Notes under the pieces: model-generated
Seen by the model: the letters and a program-made list of their open reading frames with translations, nothing else
The model's database searches: none
What the model was told of the DNA's origin: nothing
Origin: Russula earlei
Taxonomy: Eukaryota > Basidiomycota > Agaricomycetes > Russulales > Russulaceae
Length of the DNA: 17,659 nt
Reading direction: 5' to 3'
Assembly (NCBI GenBank): GCA_025769875.1
Contig: JAGFNK010000952.1
Location: 1-17,659, forward strand
Program-made: the position numbers and the translations under genes
Part shown: positions 8,997-17,659 of the stretch, piece by piece
Layout: each line of letters opens with the position of its first letter
Position numbering within the stretch: position 1 is the first letter of the stretch

Positions 8997-9265
8997 GGCT
9001 TTCACGTCGCTGGTCTTGCTCTTGGACTTTCCGCAGGATTCGATGGGGGATTGTGATCATAAGTTGCTATTGCGTTGGGATAGAGGGCAACGTCCTATAT
9101 CATCCTCCACGTCGCCAGACTCCAGACTCTTGCGAAATCTGTCATATATAATATTACTTGCTCCCGTGGTCAAGATAAGCGCCCGTGCGACAAATTTAAG
9201 TGCGAAGCGCACGTTCACCTCTTTACGCACTCGCGTACTCATCCAACCAAAACCCAAAACCTCGA
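8997..9265 (+). promoter_or_regulatory. Intergenic: carrier 3' UTR / SWAP-gene promoter
   Basis: This 269-bp spacer lies between co-directional genes. It turns AT-rich at 9141-9200 (CATATATAATATTACTT), the only TATA-like stretch near a start in this window, about 110 bp before the ATG at 9266. No recognisable polyadenylation hexamer. Confidence 0.4.
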
Positions 9266-10840
9266 ATGTCCTACCGCAAACGCAAACACCGGCAACGGCC
9301 CGATACCTACAGCAACCATTACGACCAACAGCAAGCGAGTTCATCGACCACCGCCGTTCGCCCAGATCCCAGCCTTTTTATCGTCGCGCATGAGGCAGAC
9401 ATCATCCGAGGGCCCCAGGCGGCGCGCACCGCGGACTCGCTCGAGTTCGGAATAAACGTGGACGGTAGGGGGGGCTCGCGTGTCGGCGACGGCTTGATGA
9501 GGTGGGATAGCGGCGTGGGTGTAGGAGCCAGCGGCGCAGGCAGGGGCAGCGACGTGTGGGTAGACAGGTGTGTACGTCTTTCGCGGTCGTCGTTTCGAAT
9601 GAGAAGAATGCCGCGAGGCACGTCTCGAAAACCACCTCCTGACGTTGAACCCGTGTGTTCCCGCCCCCCCCCCTCTTGTCTCGATGATGGCGGGACTTTG
9701 TGAAGCCAAACTGCCACGATCCCTCCCCCCTCCCCATACGGGTCCGAGCCTGTCTCAGTCTTATGGGGGACATCCATCGCCTTGAAAAAATATTTTCGGT
9801 ATTTTTCATCCCCTCCATCGCTCGTCCTCGAGTGCACCGCGGAACATCTCGCCGCTCACGCAGACATGAAAAAAAAAAAAAAAATACAGATACGACGCGC
9901 GCCTCCTGCTCGACGCGCGCTTCCCAAACACCACCACCCTCACGATCGACGCATCCTCCTCGTCCCCCGTCCTCACCAGATCCGACTCCCCAGGCGGGTG
10001 GTCCGACCTCCCCTCAGACTCAGAAGACACCTTCTTCCTCACGCCCGAAGAAACCGCCGACCTCCACCGCGCAAAGCGCCTGCGCCACCTCGACGCGCTC
10101 CGCACCGCCCGCCTGCGCGCTCTTTCCCCGGACGGCTCCTCCTCAGCCAATCCGGCCGGCACAGGCGCAGGCACAGGCGCAGGCGCAGACGCAGACGCAT
10201 GGGGCGACAGCGACGAAGAGGTACGTCCGTGAGCGCTCGCCCCCGTCCCGTGTATAGAAAACTCACCTCGCGCTCTCTGGATCGACTTGCGCGCGCCCCG
10301 CGACGCGTGCGTGCTTGTTTGTTTGCATGCATGCAGCCCGACGAATCGCAGATAGAGCTGATGCGCCGCACGGCATCGCACGTCGCCCGCGCAACGAACG
10401 ACGCGCAGCTCCGCGCGCGCATCCTCGCGCATCACGGGGCCGACCTGCGCTTCGCGTTCCTCCGCGGGCGTTGGGGCCGCGCGTGGGCGCGCGTGCAAGC
10501 GGACGCCCACCGCGAGGTAGTCGTGGAGCGGGAGGCCCAGAGAGCTGGGGCGCTTGGGGGACTCACGGGGTACGGCAGTGGGAGCGAGGGCGAGAGTGAA
10601 GACGAAGCAGAGGCCAAAGGCGGTGGTGGAGACGGTGTCGCCGTGGATGTCCAAGCGCAGGTACTCGAGGGGTCTCCCGATGATCAGGCTGCCCAGGAGG
10701 CCCAACCTGAAGAACTCGCTTTGCGTGCGGCACAGGAGGTAAGGCGCGCCAAGGCCCGAGTGTGGGCTGAGAAACGGCGTGCCGCAAAGGCTATTGCTGT
10801 TGCTATAGCGGATTCGAAAAGCGAAGGATCAGAGGAGTGA
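9266..10840 (+). CDS. SWAP (suppressor-of-white-apricot)-like splicing regulator
   Basis: Exons 9266-9567, 9890-10220 and 10337-10840 encode 378 residues. The SWAP N-terminal domain is shown by DVWVDRYDARLLLD, whose DRYD hallmark (residues 100-103) is rebuilt exactly across the first intron. The second conserved block, residues 217-262 (IELMRRTASHVARATNDAQL then RFAFLRGRW), has the TA..VA, RI and F.FL spacing of a SURP module, which in SF1/SF3A1-class proteins mediates binding between splicing factors. The remainder is Ala/Glu/Arg-rich, with acidic linkers (SDSEDTFFL, GSDSDEE-like) and a likely helical, basic-acidic C-terminus. SFSWAP/su(wa) proteins regulate alternative splicing in the nucleus. 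Unlike animal forms there is only one SURP copy and no RS tail. AATAAA follows at 10917-10922. The first intron, 322 nt, is the longest in the window. Confidence 0.72.
10158..10200 (+). repeat. GGCRCA hexamer repeat coding Gly-Thr/Ala
   Basis: Seven GGCACA/GGCGCA/GACGCA units in exon 2 of the SWAP-like gene encode a flexible GTGAGTGAGADADA linker between the N-terminal and SURP-like parts. Confidence 0.8.
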
Positions 10841-10983
10841 TCTATATGGGAACTAAGCGGTCATCTCGCGTCTGTACTGTATGTGGATAATTTCAAGGAC
10901 CCTTCAGAGGCCGTTAAATAAAGTGTTGAAGGAGATGTATAGGACGGTAGAGAGGATCATGTACAGTATACATAACCGGTTTC
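10841..10983. terminator. Convergent 3' region, SWAP-like gene / STE24
   Basis: Two genes end tail to tail across 143 bp. AATAAA at 10917-10922 serves the plus-strand gene. On the minus strand there is no canonical hexamer; only TATGTATA-like AU-rich words at about 10955-10975 could guide STE24 cleavage. Confidence 0.5.
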
Positions 10984-12675
10984 CTATTTTTCTTTCTTCG
11001 TTTCGGTCGTCCCGAGTCCCTCGCTCCCATGTTCCCCGAGCGCCTTGAGCCGCTCCGTTAGTGTTGGGTGACTGTGGTGGTATGTGGAATATAGCCAGTC
11101 AACCCAGACTGTCGACAGGTTTTTCACATGCAAGGTGACGAGCGCGCGCCCGAGACGAGTGCCCATGTCCTTCATTTCTTCCTTTTCCGCCGCGGATTGG
11201 ACTTGGACAGTTGCAGAGAGTTCGCAGGCGAACCGGTCTGCCTGGTATTCGAAGCGACGGGAAATGGCATTCAGGGCCAACATAACGAGGGCTTCAATCG
11301 GGGAAAGCACCATCTAAGAATGTAGACACGAGTCAGATTCAATCCCCAGGAGTAAAAGAAACAGAGTTGCCTGATACAAAAAGAAAGCTAGTATCGGAGG
11401 CGGACGTGCAGCAACGGACTCGGGGAAACCGAAGGAACGGAGAAGCGGAGGGGCGTTGAGAAAGGCTGGGAACATCGCGAGCACACAAAGGAGGTGGAAC
11501 TGAGTAACAAGGAGCAGTTTGGTCGGGTGGAGATGGTACCAATGCCCAAGTTCATGGGCAACGACGGCCTCAACTTCGTCAGGCGGTGAGTGCTGAATCA
11601 GGGTGTCGAAGATGACGATGTGCTTGCGCTGTCGGAAAGTAAGTAAGAGAATCGAAGCTGAATGACGTTGCTTACCCATGGTAATCCGAAGAAGTACGCA
11701 TTAGAATGCGAGCTACGTTTCGAACCGTCGATCTCATAGAGGTTGTCAAGGGGAAATTTGAGCTTAGATGCAAGCGTCTCGATGCGAGTACGGAGCTCGC
11801 CTTCTGGAAGAGGCGAGAGTTTGTTGAAGAAAGGTTGAATTATGGTTGGATAAAGGACAACCATCAAAAGCTGGAAGACAATCCTGGAGGAGGGATGAAC
11901 ACAGGTAACAATTTGGCATTGGGAAAACTCACAGAAGCATCATAACCCAAGGGACGAAGCGGTCTCCGGCCCAGTCAAAGACATAGAGGAAGGCAGCCAG
12001 GAGTGGGGAGCCAATCACTATACCAAGAACCCAGCTCTTTAGCATGTCAGCAAAGTACAGAGAGAGGGTGGTCTTGTTAAAGCCGTGCTGCTCCTCGAGT
12101 ACGAAGGTTTGATATAGACCGAGTGGCAAGGTTGGAATGGTGGCAGCAAATACCAGGACAAAGACAAAGACAACGGATTGAGAGATCTCAAGAAGGAATT
12201 ACAAATGGGGTCCGCGGAGCAAATTCTTGGTGACTCACTAGGTACTCTGGTCCATATCCTGCGAGACCCAGAAGTCGACCAGAGGTCCTCCATATCCAAG
12301 GATAGTAAAATCCGGAAGCAAGTTCAATGGTGGTGATAAACTGCCTATACAGCCCCGAGACGATCGAGAACCGGGCCTTGTGCTTTCCATATTTCTGAGA
12401 CTTTTCAAATACCTCGAGTGTAAAATGGTCAGCGAGGACGGCAGGCGGAGCGACCTTTGAGTAAAGCGGATATTGCCGCAAGCTGTACGAAGGGCGGGAG
12501 GTAAGGGTGTGTTATGTGATGGCAACACATTGATGGAGGCTTACAGGAGGTAAGACTCGAAAATACAGACGCCCCACGTAAAGGCAAGGACATAAACTTT
12601 CCAGTCAATTGGATCCTCTTGAACAAAAGCGAGTCTGTGTTGAATGACAGCGAGTTGATCGTGTAGAAAGTCCAT
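10984..12675 (-). CDS. STE24: CAAX prenyl protease 1, Ste24 (M48 zinc metalloprotease)
   Basis: Six exons: 12675-12545, 12482-12239, 12186-11933, 11883-11676, 11628-11371, 11313-10984; 474 residues, the usual size. Ste24 is a multi-pass ER membrane protease that removes the -AAX tripeptide from farnesylated CAAX proteins and makes a second cut in a-factor-type pheromone precursors. Seen here: zinc site HELGH at 304-308, third ligand Glu387 within RRFEYQADRFA, the NAYFFGLPW block before it, FESYLLLRQYPLYSK near the start, and several long hydrophobic segments. The C-terminus KKEK fits a dilysine ER-retrieval signal. Introns are 47-62 nt; the last (11370-11314) starts with GC, not GT, because only CAG/GCAACT keeps frame and motif. 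The gene is divergent from NDUFS1. Confidence 0.94.
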
Positions 12676-13005
12676 ACTGTGTCTGTCTGTCTGTCTGCCT
12701 CCGTGGCAGGAGTTTATATATGTCTGATTTTTGATTGATTTAATTTTGTTTTGATTTTTGATTTTGATTTGGTTCTACTCGAGTCACGTGCTGTTCAGGA
12801 TTGCCCTGATTGGCTCGGCAACGTTCGCGGAAACATTCAATCTCCGCTAGAAGTGCGTTGCTCGGCGTCGTTGTCGCCCGACTCATCGTCACCGTGTTCA
12901 GCGTCGGGTGACGACTACAGAGCACAGCGCGTTCCCCTGCCAAGGGTAGAGGGCACATACGGCATTGCCCGCTCAATTCTGCTTCTTCTTTTATCAACTT
13001 AAAGA
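12676..13005. promoter_or_regulatory. Divergent promoter STE24 / NDUFS1 with CCAAT box and E-box
   Basis: This is a 330-bp divergent region. An inverted CCAAT element, TGATTGGCTC (about 12808-12816, ATTGG at 12809-12813), matches the extended consensus of the Hap2/3/5 (NF-Y) factor, a known activator of respiratory genes. A palindromic CACGTG lies at 12785-12790. A T-rich GATTTT-repeat tract (12724-12772) and a GTCT tetranucleotide repeat (12680-12696) lie on the STE24 side. The factor assignments are inferred from motif alone. Confidence 0.55.
12680..12696. repeat. GTCT tetranucleotide repeat in STE24 5' leader
   Basis: About four TGTC units directly before the STE24 start codon (minus strand reads CAGACAGACAGACAC). 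Confidence 0.75.
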
Positions 13006-15752
13006 ATGCTCAGACTGGTTTCGGCTGCGTCCCGGCCAGCATCAAATGGCTGGCTTTCACGCATAGCCTGCTCAGACTGTCGGAATAACCGTACGTTGAC
13101 TTGCGTTCCGAGACTCGTGCTCGGACTTATTGTCTGCGTTTCTACTCTGAAAGGCCGTCAGTCATTCTCCTCAACCTCGGCACGCAAGGCAGATATCACG
13201 CTCACCGTCGATGGCAAAGAGGTTACGGTTCCTCAAGGTGCGAAACCCGTACTGCAGCACGCGCCCGCTCCAATTTCTGGTCTTCCATGCAGGCTCCGCA
13301 TTGATTCAAGCTTGTGAAGCCGCTGGCGCGACCATTCCACGGTGCGTCCGTTTCTATGATGAAGGGTATGGCATCCTTACAAGTTGTCTATCCATTCAGT
13401 TTTTGCTACCACGACCGACTTGCAATCGCGGGCAACTGTCGGTGAGCGTAGTCCATGTCTTTTTTTTTGTTTCAAAATTTTTATGGTCCATAGAATGTGT
13501 TTGGTAGAGGTGGAGCGCTCACCCAAACCCGTTGCATCGTGGTATGTCAGCTCCTTTTCTTAGAGTCCCTCTTTCATTTGTGGCCAACAGCGCGATGCCC
13601 GCGATGCCCGGCTCCAAGGTTTTCACGAACACACCCTTAGTCCACGAAGCAAGGTGACTGCTGGCTCCCATCGGATTCCCCTTATAATCTAACGACTATC
13701 CTTGTCCTTGAGGGAGGGCGTGATGGAATTTCTCCTCGCCAATCATCCCCTCGACTGCCCAATCTGTGACCAAGGTGGTGAATGCGACCTCCAGGACCAG
13801 TCCATGAGGTACGGCTCGGACCGGACGCGCTTCCACGAGATAACCGGGAAGCGCGCTGTCGAGGACAAAGAACTTGGCCCTCTCGTTAAGACGTCCATGA
13901 ACCGGTGTATCCAATGTACGCGCTGCGTTCGGTTCGCCAATGAAGTCGCTGGCGTTGAAGAGCTTGGTACAACTGGCCGGGGAAACGATATGCAAATTGG
14001 CATGTATGTGGAGAAGACCATGGACTCGGAACTCTCAGGCAACATCGTTGACTTGTGCCCGGTTGGAGCCTTAACGAGCAAACCATATGCGTTCCACGCG
14101 CGGCCATGGGAGCTGAAGAATACCGAATCAATTGACGTGTTCGATGCTGTGGGGTCTAACATCCGCGTCGATTCACGTGGTGTACAAGTAATGCGCGTGC
14201 AACCTCGTACGAACGATGATGTAAATGAGGAATGGATCTCGGACAAAACGCGATACGCATATGACGGGCTAAGGTTCCAGCGTCTCACAACGCCGCTTGT
14301 CAAACAAGGTGATCGATTTGTTGCCTCCTCATGGGAGGACGCTCTCGCGGCTGTTGTTGCTGGGCTTGCTAGGTCAGGCGCAAAAGGCGATGAAATTCAG
14401 GCAGTAGCTGGTCAATTTGCCGATACAGAATCGCTTGTGGCGTTGAAGGATTTCGTTAACAAGCTTGGCTCGGACAATACCACGCTAGACCAGGCAAGGG
14501 GTTCCGCTTTCCCGGTCGCTGGTGTCGATGTTCGGTCAAATTACCTGTTCAATGCAACAATCCCAGGAGTTGAGCAAGCAGATGTTATCTTACTAATTGG
14601 TTCGAATCCGCGGCACGAAGCTGCTGTGCTCAACTCGCGCATCCGCAAATCATGGATACACACTGGTCTCGAAGTCGGCCTGATTGGCGAGCGTGTAGAC
14701 ACGACATACGGGTACGATTACTTAGGACAGGATGCCAAAGCACTAGCAGACTTCATTGCCGGCAAGGGAGAGTTCGCTCGGAAGTTTGCTGCAGCTAAAC
14801 ACCCATTGATAATCGTTGGAAGTGCGATTGGAGAACACGCAGACGGACCAGCAGTTTATAATGCGCTGGGGACGTTCACCGAGAAGAATAAGAGCAAGCT
14901 AATCACGTCTGAATGGAATGGCTTTGCTGTTCTCCAACGGGTATGCTCCGGTCCTCCCATTGTCCTCTGTTACTTCACCGGGCTATTCAAGGCTGCCTCT
15001 CGCGCTGCCGCGTATGACATCGGCTTTGTTCCATCTAGGAAGGCCGCTGCTACGAAACCCAAGTTCATCTATCTCCTCAATGCCGATGACATTGACCCCG
15101 CGTCCATCCCGAGAGATGCATTCGTCGTCTACCAGGGTCACCACGGAGACCTTGGCGCACAGCTGGCCGATGTGTGCCTTCCGGTTCTGCGTACACTGAG
15201 AAGTCGACGACGTGGGTAAATACTGAGGGCCGGTCGCAACTCGGACGAGCCGCAGTACCTCCCCCAGGTGCCGCACGAGAAGATTGGAAAATCATTCGGT
15301 ACGTGATCGTCCTTCGTTAGCGCCTTGGAACATCACCGAAGGTGCGCACAGCGCACTGTCGGAAATCCTAGACCACGCACTACCATACGACGATGTACTT
15401 GCTCTCCGGGATCGCATGTGGGAGCTCTCACCTTCTCTCGTCCGGTACGACACATTGGAGTATACGTCACCGGACATCGCGCTCGTTGGCCTCAAGGCAC
15501 TTGTAGCACACCACGCGTCCGCGAAGGTGAGCGGTGTGCCGTTCCTCAAGCCGATCGCAAATTTCTACCAGACGGACCCCATCTCACGCGCGTGCGTCGT
15601 GATCACATTTCGTACCTCTTTCGTAACTCATCATGGGCTTTGGGTGACTTTGCAGGTCGGTGACGATGGCGCAATGTACGAGGGCGTTCGTCAAAGGCGA
15701 ACAGAGCAGGTTCTCAGAGTCGGAGAAGCCGTCTCAGGCTGCGTACGCATGA
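13006..15752 (+). CDS. NDUFS1: NADH:ubiquinone oxidoreductase 75-78 kDa iron-sulfur subunit
   Basis: Ten exons: 13006-13090, 13154-13237, 13293-13341, 13400-13441, 13494-13541, 13591-13653, 13713-14940, 14992-15298, 15352-15591, 15656-15752. This nuclear-coded subunit of the complex I matrix arm carries electrons through Fe-S clusters. All ligands are visible: the 2Fe-2S set Cys75, 86, 89, 103 (x10, x2, x13 spacing); His135 with Cys139, 142, 148; and Cys189, 192, 195, 239. The start, rich in Ser/Arg ([25 protein letters not shown]), is a mitochondrial presequence. The molybdopterin-like C-terminal domain follows and ends [17 protein letters not shown]. One base is missing near 15181-15183: the frame must change between DVCLP and [16 protein letters not shown]. 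With it allowed for, the length is 747 residues. Introns 1 and 7 are multiples of three without stops. Confidence 0.95.
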
Positions 15753-16164
15753 CGCGACGGGCATGGTGCAGTTGTAGTATACAGCTCTTCGATAGACGGG
15801 ATCTCGAACACATTAAAACAAAAAATCTTTCTCTATCGCGTTTTGGACACCCTGCTTTACGTCGCTTGTCGAATGTCAAGGGCACGCGATGTTATGTCAG
15901 TGTAAGAGACTTCGGAATTGACATGCCTTGCATGATATTAAAAGACTTGCCCACGATCGACACCCCCATTCTAAGACGACAAGAAAGTAACGCCTTACTC
16001 CCCTCGCCTTTCATGCATCAAAACGAACATCCCTCCACCCCAATCGTTCCCGAGCACCCCTCCTGTGCCCGGTCAACCCTGCCCTAAGCGGTGCCTCGGC
16101 CTCTCCTCCCCCGTCCCCTTCACCATGATCCTATGCAGAACTAGCCCTACGGGCCATCTCGAAC
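15753..16164 (+). other. Non-coding stretch after NDUFS1
   Basis: The 3' UTR of NDUFS1 should lie here. ATTAAAAC at 15813-15820 and GATATTAAAAG near 15934 are the only AU-rich polyadenylation-like words. An open frame crosses it but is only the continuation of a frame from the coding region, with poor codon character. No motif recognised in the remainder. Confidence 0.45.
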
Positions 16165-16673
16165 ATGGCCACTGTCGAGGACGTCACCATGGACGACTCG
16201 CCCTCACTTCGCCTAACCAGTCACAGCCCCACCCAGAGATAATCACCCCAAGGCGCCCCCGCCCCTTCACAGGGAACAATGTCCCAAGGGCAACAGCGAC
16301 ATTACCGCCCTCCGCCCCACGCCCCACTATCCCGGCGCCGGCGCCCAGAGGCAAAACCATCTGGAGGCCATTGCCAAACGTAATTGCACCGGGGCCACTG
16401 ACGAAGGCAGCTCCCAGCGACCCGATCGACAAATAGTCTGCGACAGCTTCACCCTGGCATCCGACGCCAACGACCTCAATGTCAGCACACACGCAGGTGA
16501 GTTCGTGATGCTGACACGAGATCCGGAAAGAGAGGAGAGATGAGAGGATTCCAGTGAGACGTCGAACGCGAACGCGAAGCACTCGAAAGGCAAGGGAGGA
16601 ACAGCGAGGGGGTCTAGACGTCAATGAGGGAGGAGCCCTCGCGCAGACACACAGAAGAGATAGGAGACACTAA
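16165..16673 (+). CDS. Possible small hypothetical gene, two exons
   Basis: I do not recognise this gene. ATG at 16165 begins MATVEDVTMDDSPSLRLTSH and reaches a stop at 16240, but the neighbouring frame continues at once with coding-like sequence (DNHPKAPPPLHREQ, then PDRQIVCDSFTLASDANDL) to a good donor CAG/GTGAGT at 16497. An acceptor at 16554 is in phase and leads to a basic C-terminus (RRRTRTRSTRKAREEQR) ending at TAA 16671-16673; GCTGAC in the 58-nt intron can be the branch site. Ignoring one base at 16237 gives 149 residues. This frame slip is the same type as in three conserved genes of the window, but here no homolog supports it. A competing plus-strand frame (16065-16436, Pro-rich) and a Gly-rich antisense frame cover the same bases. 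Confidence 0.33.
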
Positions 16674-17221
16674 ACTTGACTGTCATCCAGAAGGGCGGTT
16701 AGGAGCTGAAGTGAAAGGAATACAAGAGAATATCGAGATCGAGGAGTGATGGGAGGGATAAACGAGATCAGATGACGAACACAGGGTGATGAATGGCAGG
16801 CGATACGTTGGCGCGCAAGGCAGCGAAAATCGGTGTCGTCGCTCGTGATTCCGCGGCTAGAAGGAATCCACCTTGTTGCAACTCCCCGAGGGGTTGATAT
16901 TTTGACCATCCTCGGATAAACGCCCTGAACGAACCCTTCAATCTTGTGCGCGTGCGGTGAGAGGGGACCTCCGTCATGCAGAAAGAACCGATGTTGGCGG
17001 CCGATGATTTGGACGCACTTGAGCTGATGCAGACGGGCCTGAGCTAGCGACGAAGAGGAGATTGCCGGTGTGCTCCGTGTCGTCTTGCGCTGCGGCGTGT
17101 CGTGTGAGGCGGGGGCCGCGCCGCGTGAACTTTGACGGACAGCAGATAGTGTGGAAGGAGCTGAAACAATGGCACGGACTGTGCTGGGGCGGAGGTAATG
17201 GGTAAACTGACGAGGTTGCAA
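16670..17221 (-). CDS. Weakly supported minus-strand ORF, 183 codons
   Basis: A single uninterrupted frame starting MQPRQFTHYLRPSTVRA. It is rich in Ser, Arg, Pro and Thr with almost no acidic residues in the first 70, as in a mitochondrial presequence, but has no recognised domain. It ends within the last codons of the possible plus-strand gene (convergent). Another minus frame over 16768-16977 ends with an equally plausible peptide, so splicing or chance openness cannot be excluded. Confidence 0.2.
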   Translation of the reverse strand: MQPRQFTHYLRPSTVRAIVSAPSTLSAVRQSSRGAAPASHDTPQRKTTRSTPAISSSSLAQARLHQLKCVQIIGRQHRFFLHDGGPLSPHAHKIEGFVQGVYPRMVKISTPRGVATRWIPSSRGITSDDTDFRCLARQRIACHSSPCVRHLISFIPPITPRSRYSLVFLSLQLLTALLDDSQV

Positions 17222-17283
17222 GGCTGAGACTTGGACTGTGGACGTAATTGGGACGACCGGCGAGAATGAATGAGTCTATGCAT

Positions 17284-17659
17284 GACTGAGACAGCTGGAG
17301 TGAAACTGATGGTTGGAGCTGACTTTATGTAGGTTACCCTGTAAGCTACCTAGAAGTTGGACAGAACATGTAGGTGTATGAGCAATAAAGATTGAGATTT
17401 CTTTCAACCTGGGGTGAAAGTGCTGATTAATGGGACCACCCTTTTTTTTTGTGTCAAAAGACCCCCATTTTGATGGTTTCTACTTTCTTGGATTTGTCAG
17501 AGAGGATGTCAAGTATGATGTTAGAGTTTGAGTTGTTTGAGTTGGCGCTTCAAATCGGCATCCTTGGCTGAATCCTTCAAACACAACACCGCTACACGGC
17601 CTTCAAATATCTTTACGTGACTATGTGTGACTGTCCAGTATCTAGTCTAGTAAGCTGTC
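17284..17659. other. Region with no recognised gene at right edge
   Basis: AT-richer than the rest. AATAAA occurs at 17384-17389 on the plus strand and a 9-nt T run near 17442. It could be the 3' or 5' flank of genes beyond the window. I see no open frame of interest. Confidence 0.5.

Noticed and set aside
9319..10705. Several long minus-strand ORFs (172 and 299 codons) opposite the SWAP-like gene
   Set aside because: The DRYD and SURP-like motifs assemble on the plus strand with correct splice phases; the antisense frames have no recognised motif.
11882..11932. Possible additional small exon in STE24 between the LPLGLYQTF and LYPTIIQPFF blocks
   Set aside because: A single 49-nt GT-AG intron joins the blocks in phase with no residues missing.
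15284..16087. 267-codon plus-strand ORF
   Set aside because: Its first half is NDUFS1 exon 9 in frame; the rest runs through an intron, a wrong frame of exon 10 and the 3' UTR.
1..17659. Biosynthetic cluster, transposon or horizontally acquired island
   Set aside because: All identified genes are conserved housekeeping families with the same intron style; no terminal repeats, transposase, integrase or core biosynthetic enzyme was seen.

Overview
The window looks like nuclear DNA of a filamentous basidiomycete, probably an Agaricomycete. Genes are densely packed on both strands and broken by many short introns (mostly 46-80 nt) with GT(G/A)NGT-like donors, CTRAY-like branch sites and no long polypyrimidine tracts. 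A complex I gene is present, and the encoded proteins match conserved eukaryotic families. Exons were joined by hand by matching reading phase to conserved protein motifs; no alignment or transcript data were used.

Layout, left to right: the 3' end of a WD40 gene resembling the ribosome-assembly chaperone Sqt1/AAMP (+, 1-495, perhaps with an extra 3' exon at 639-802); a large Sds3/Dep1-family co-repressor gene with polyQ, His-rich and Arg-Asp tails (-, 1103-4491); peptide methionine sulfoxide reductase MsrA (+, 4609-5297), divergent from the co-repressor across 117 bp; a DUF4743-type Nudix hydrolase (+, 5690-7118); a mitochondrial 2-oxodicarboxylate carrier in 14 exons (+, 7270-8996); a SWAP/SFSWAP-like splicing regulator (+, 9266-10840); the CAAX protease Ste24 (-, 10984-12675); the 75-78 kDa subunit of complex I, NDUFS1 (+, 13006-15752), divergent from STE24 across 330 bp; then about 1.9 kb with only weakly supported ORFs.

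The genes do not form a pathway; this is ordinary, syntenically independent housekeeping content. Three products act in mitochondria or may do so (carrier, NDUFS1, possibly MsrA), one in the ER membrane (Ste24) and two in the nucleus (Sds3-like, SWAP-like). I see no mobile element, CRISPR array, tRNA or rRNA.

The points most worth checking are: two microexons of 5 and 7 nt that interrupt the same signature motif in carrier repeats 1 and 3; single-base frame breaks inside conserved blocks of three genes (Sds3-like, Nudix, NDUFS1), which suggest consensus errors; a 322-nt intron with an unusual A-run acceptor splitting the hallmark motif of the SWAP-like regulator; a GC-AG intron in STE24; and a Nudix box lacking its first glutamate. 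I found no clearly new biological system.
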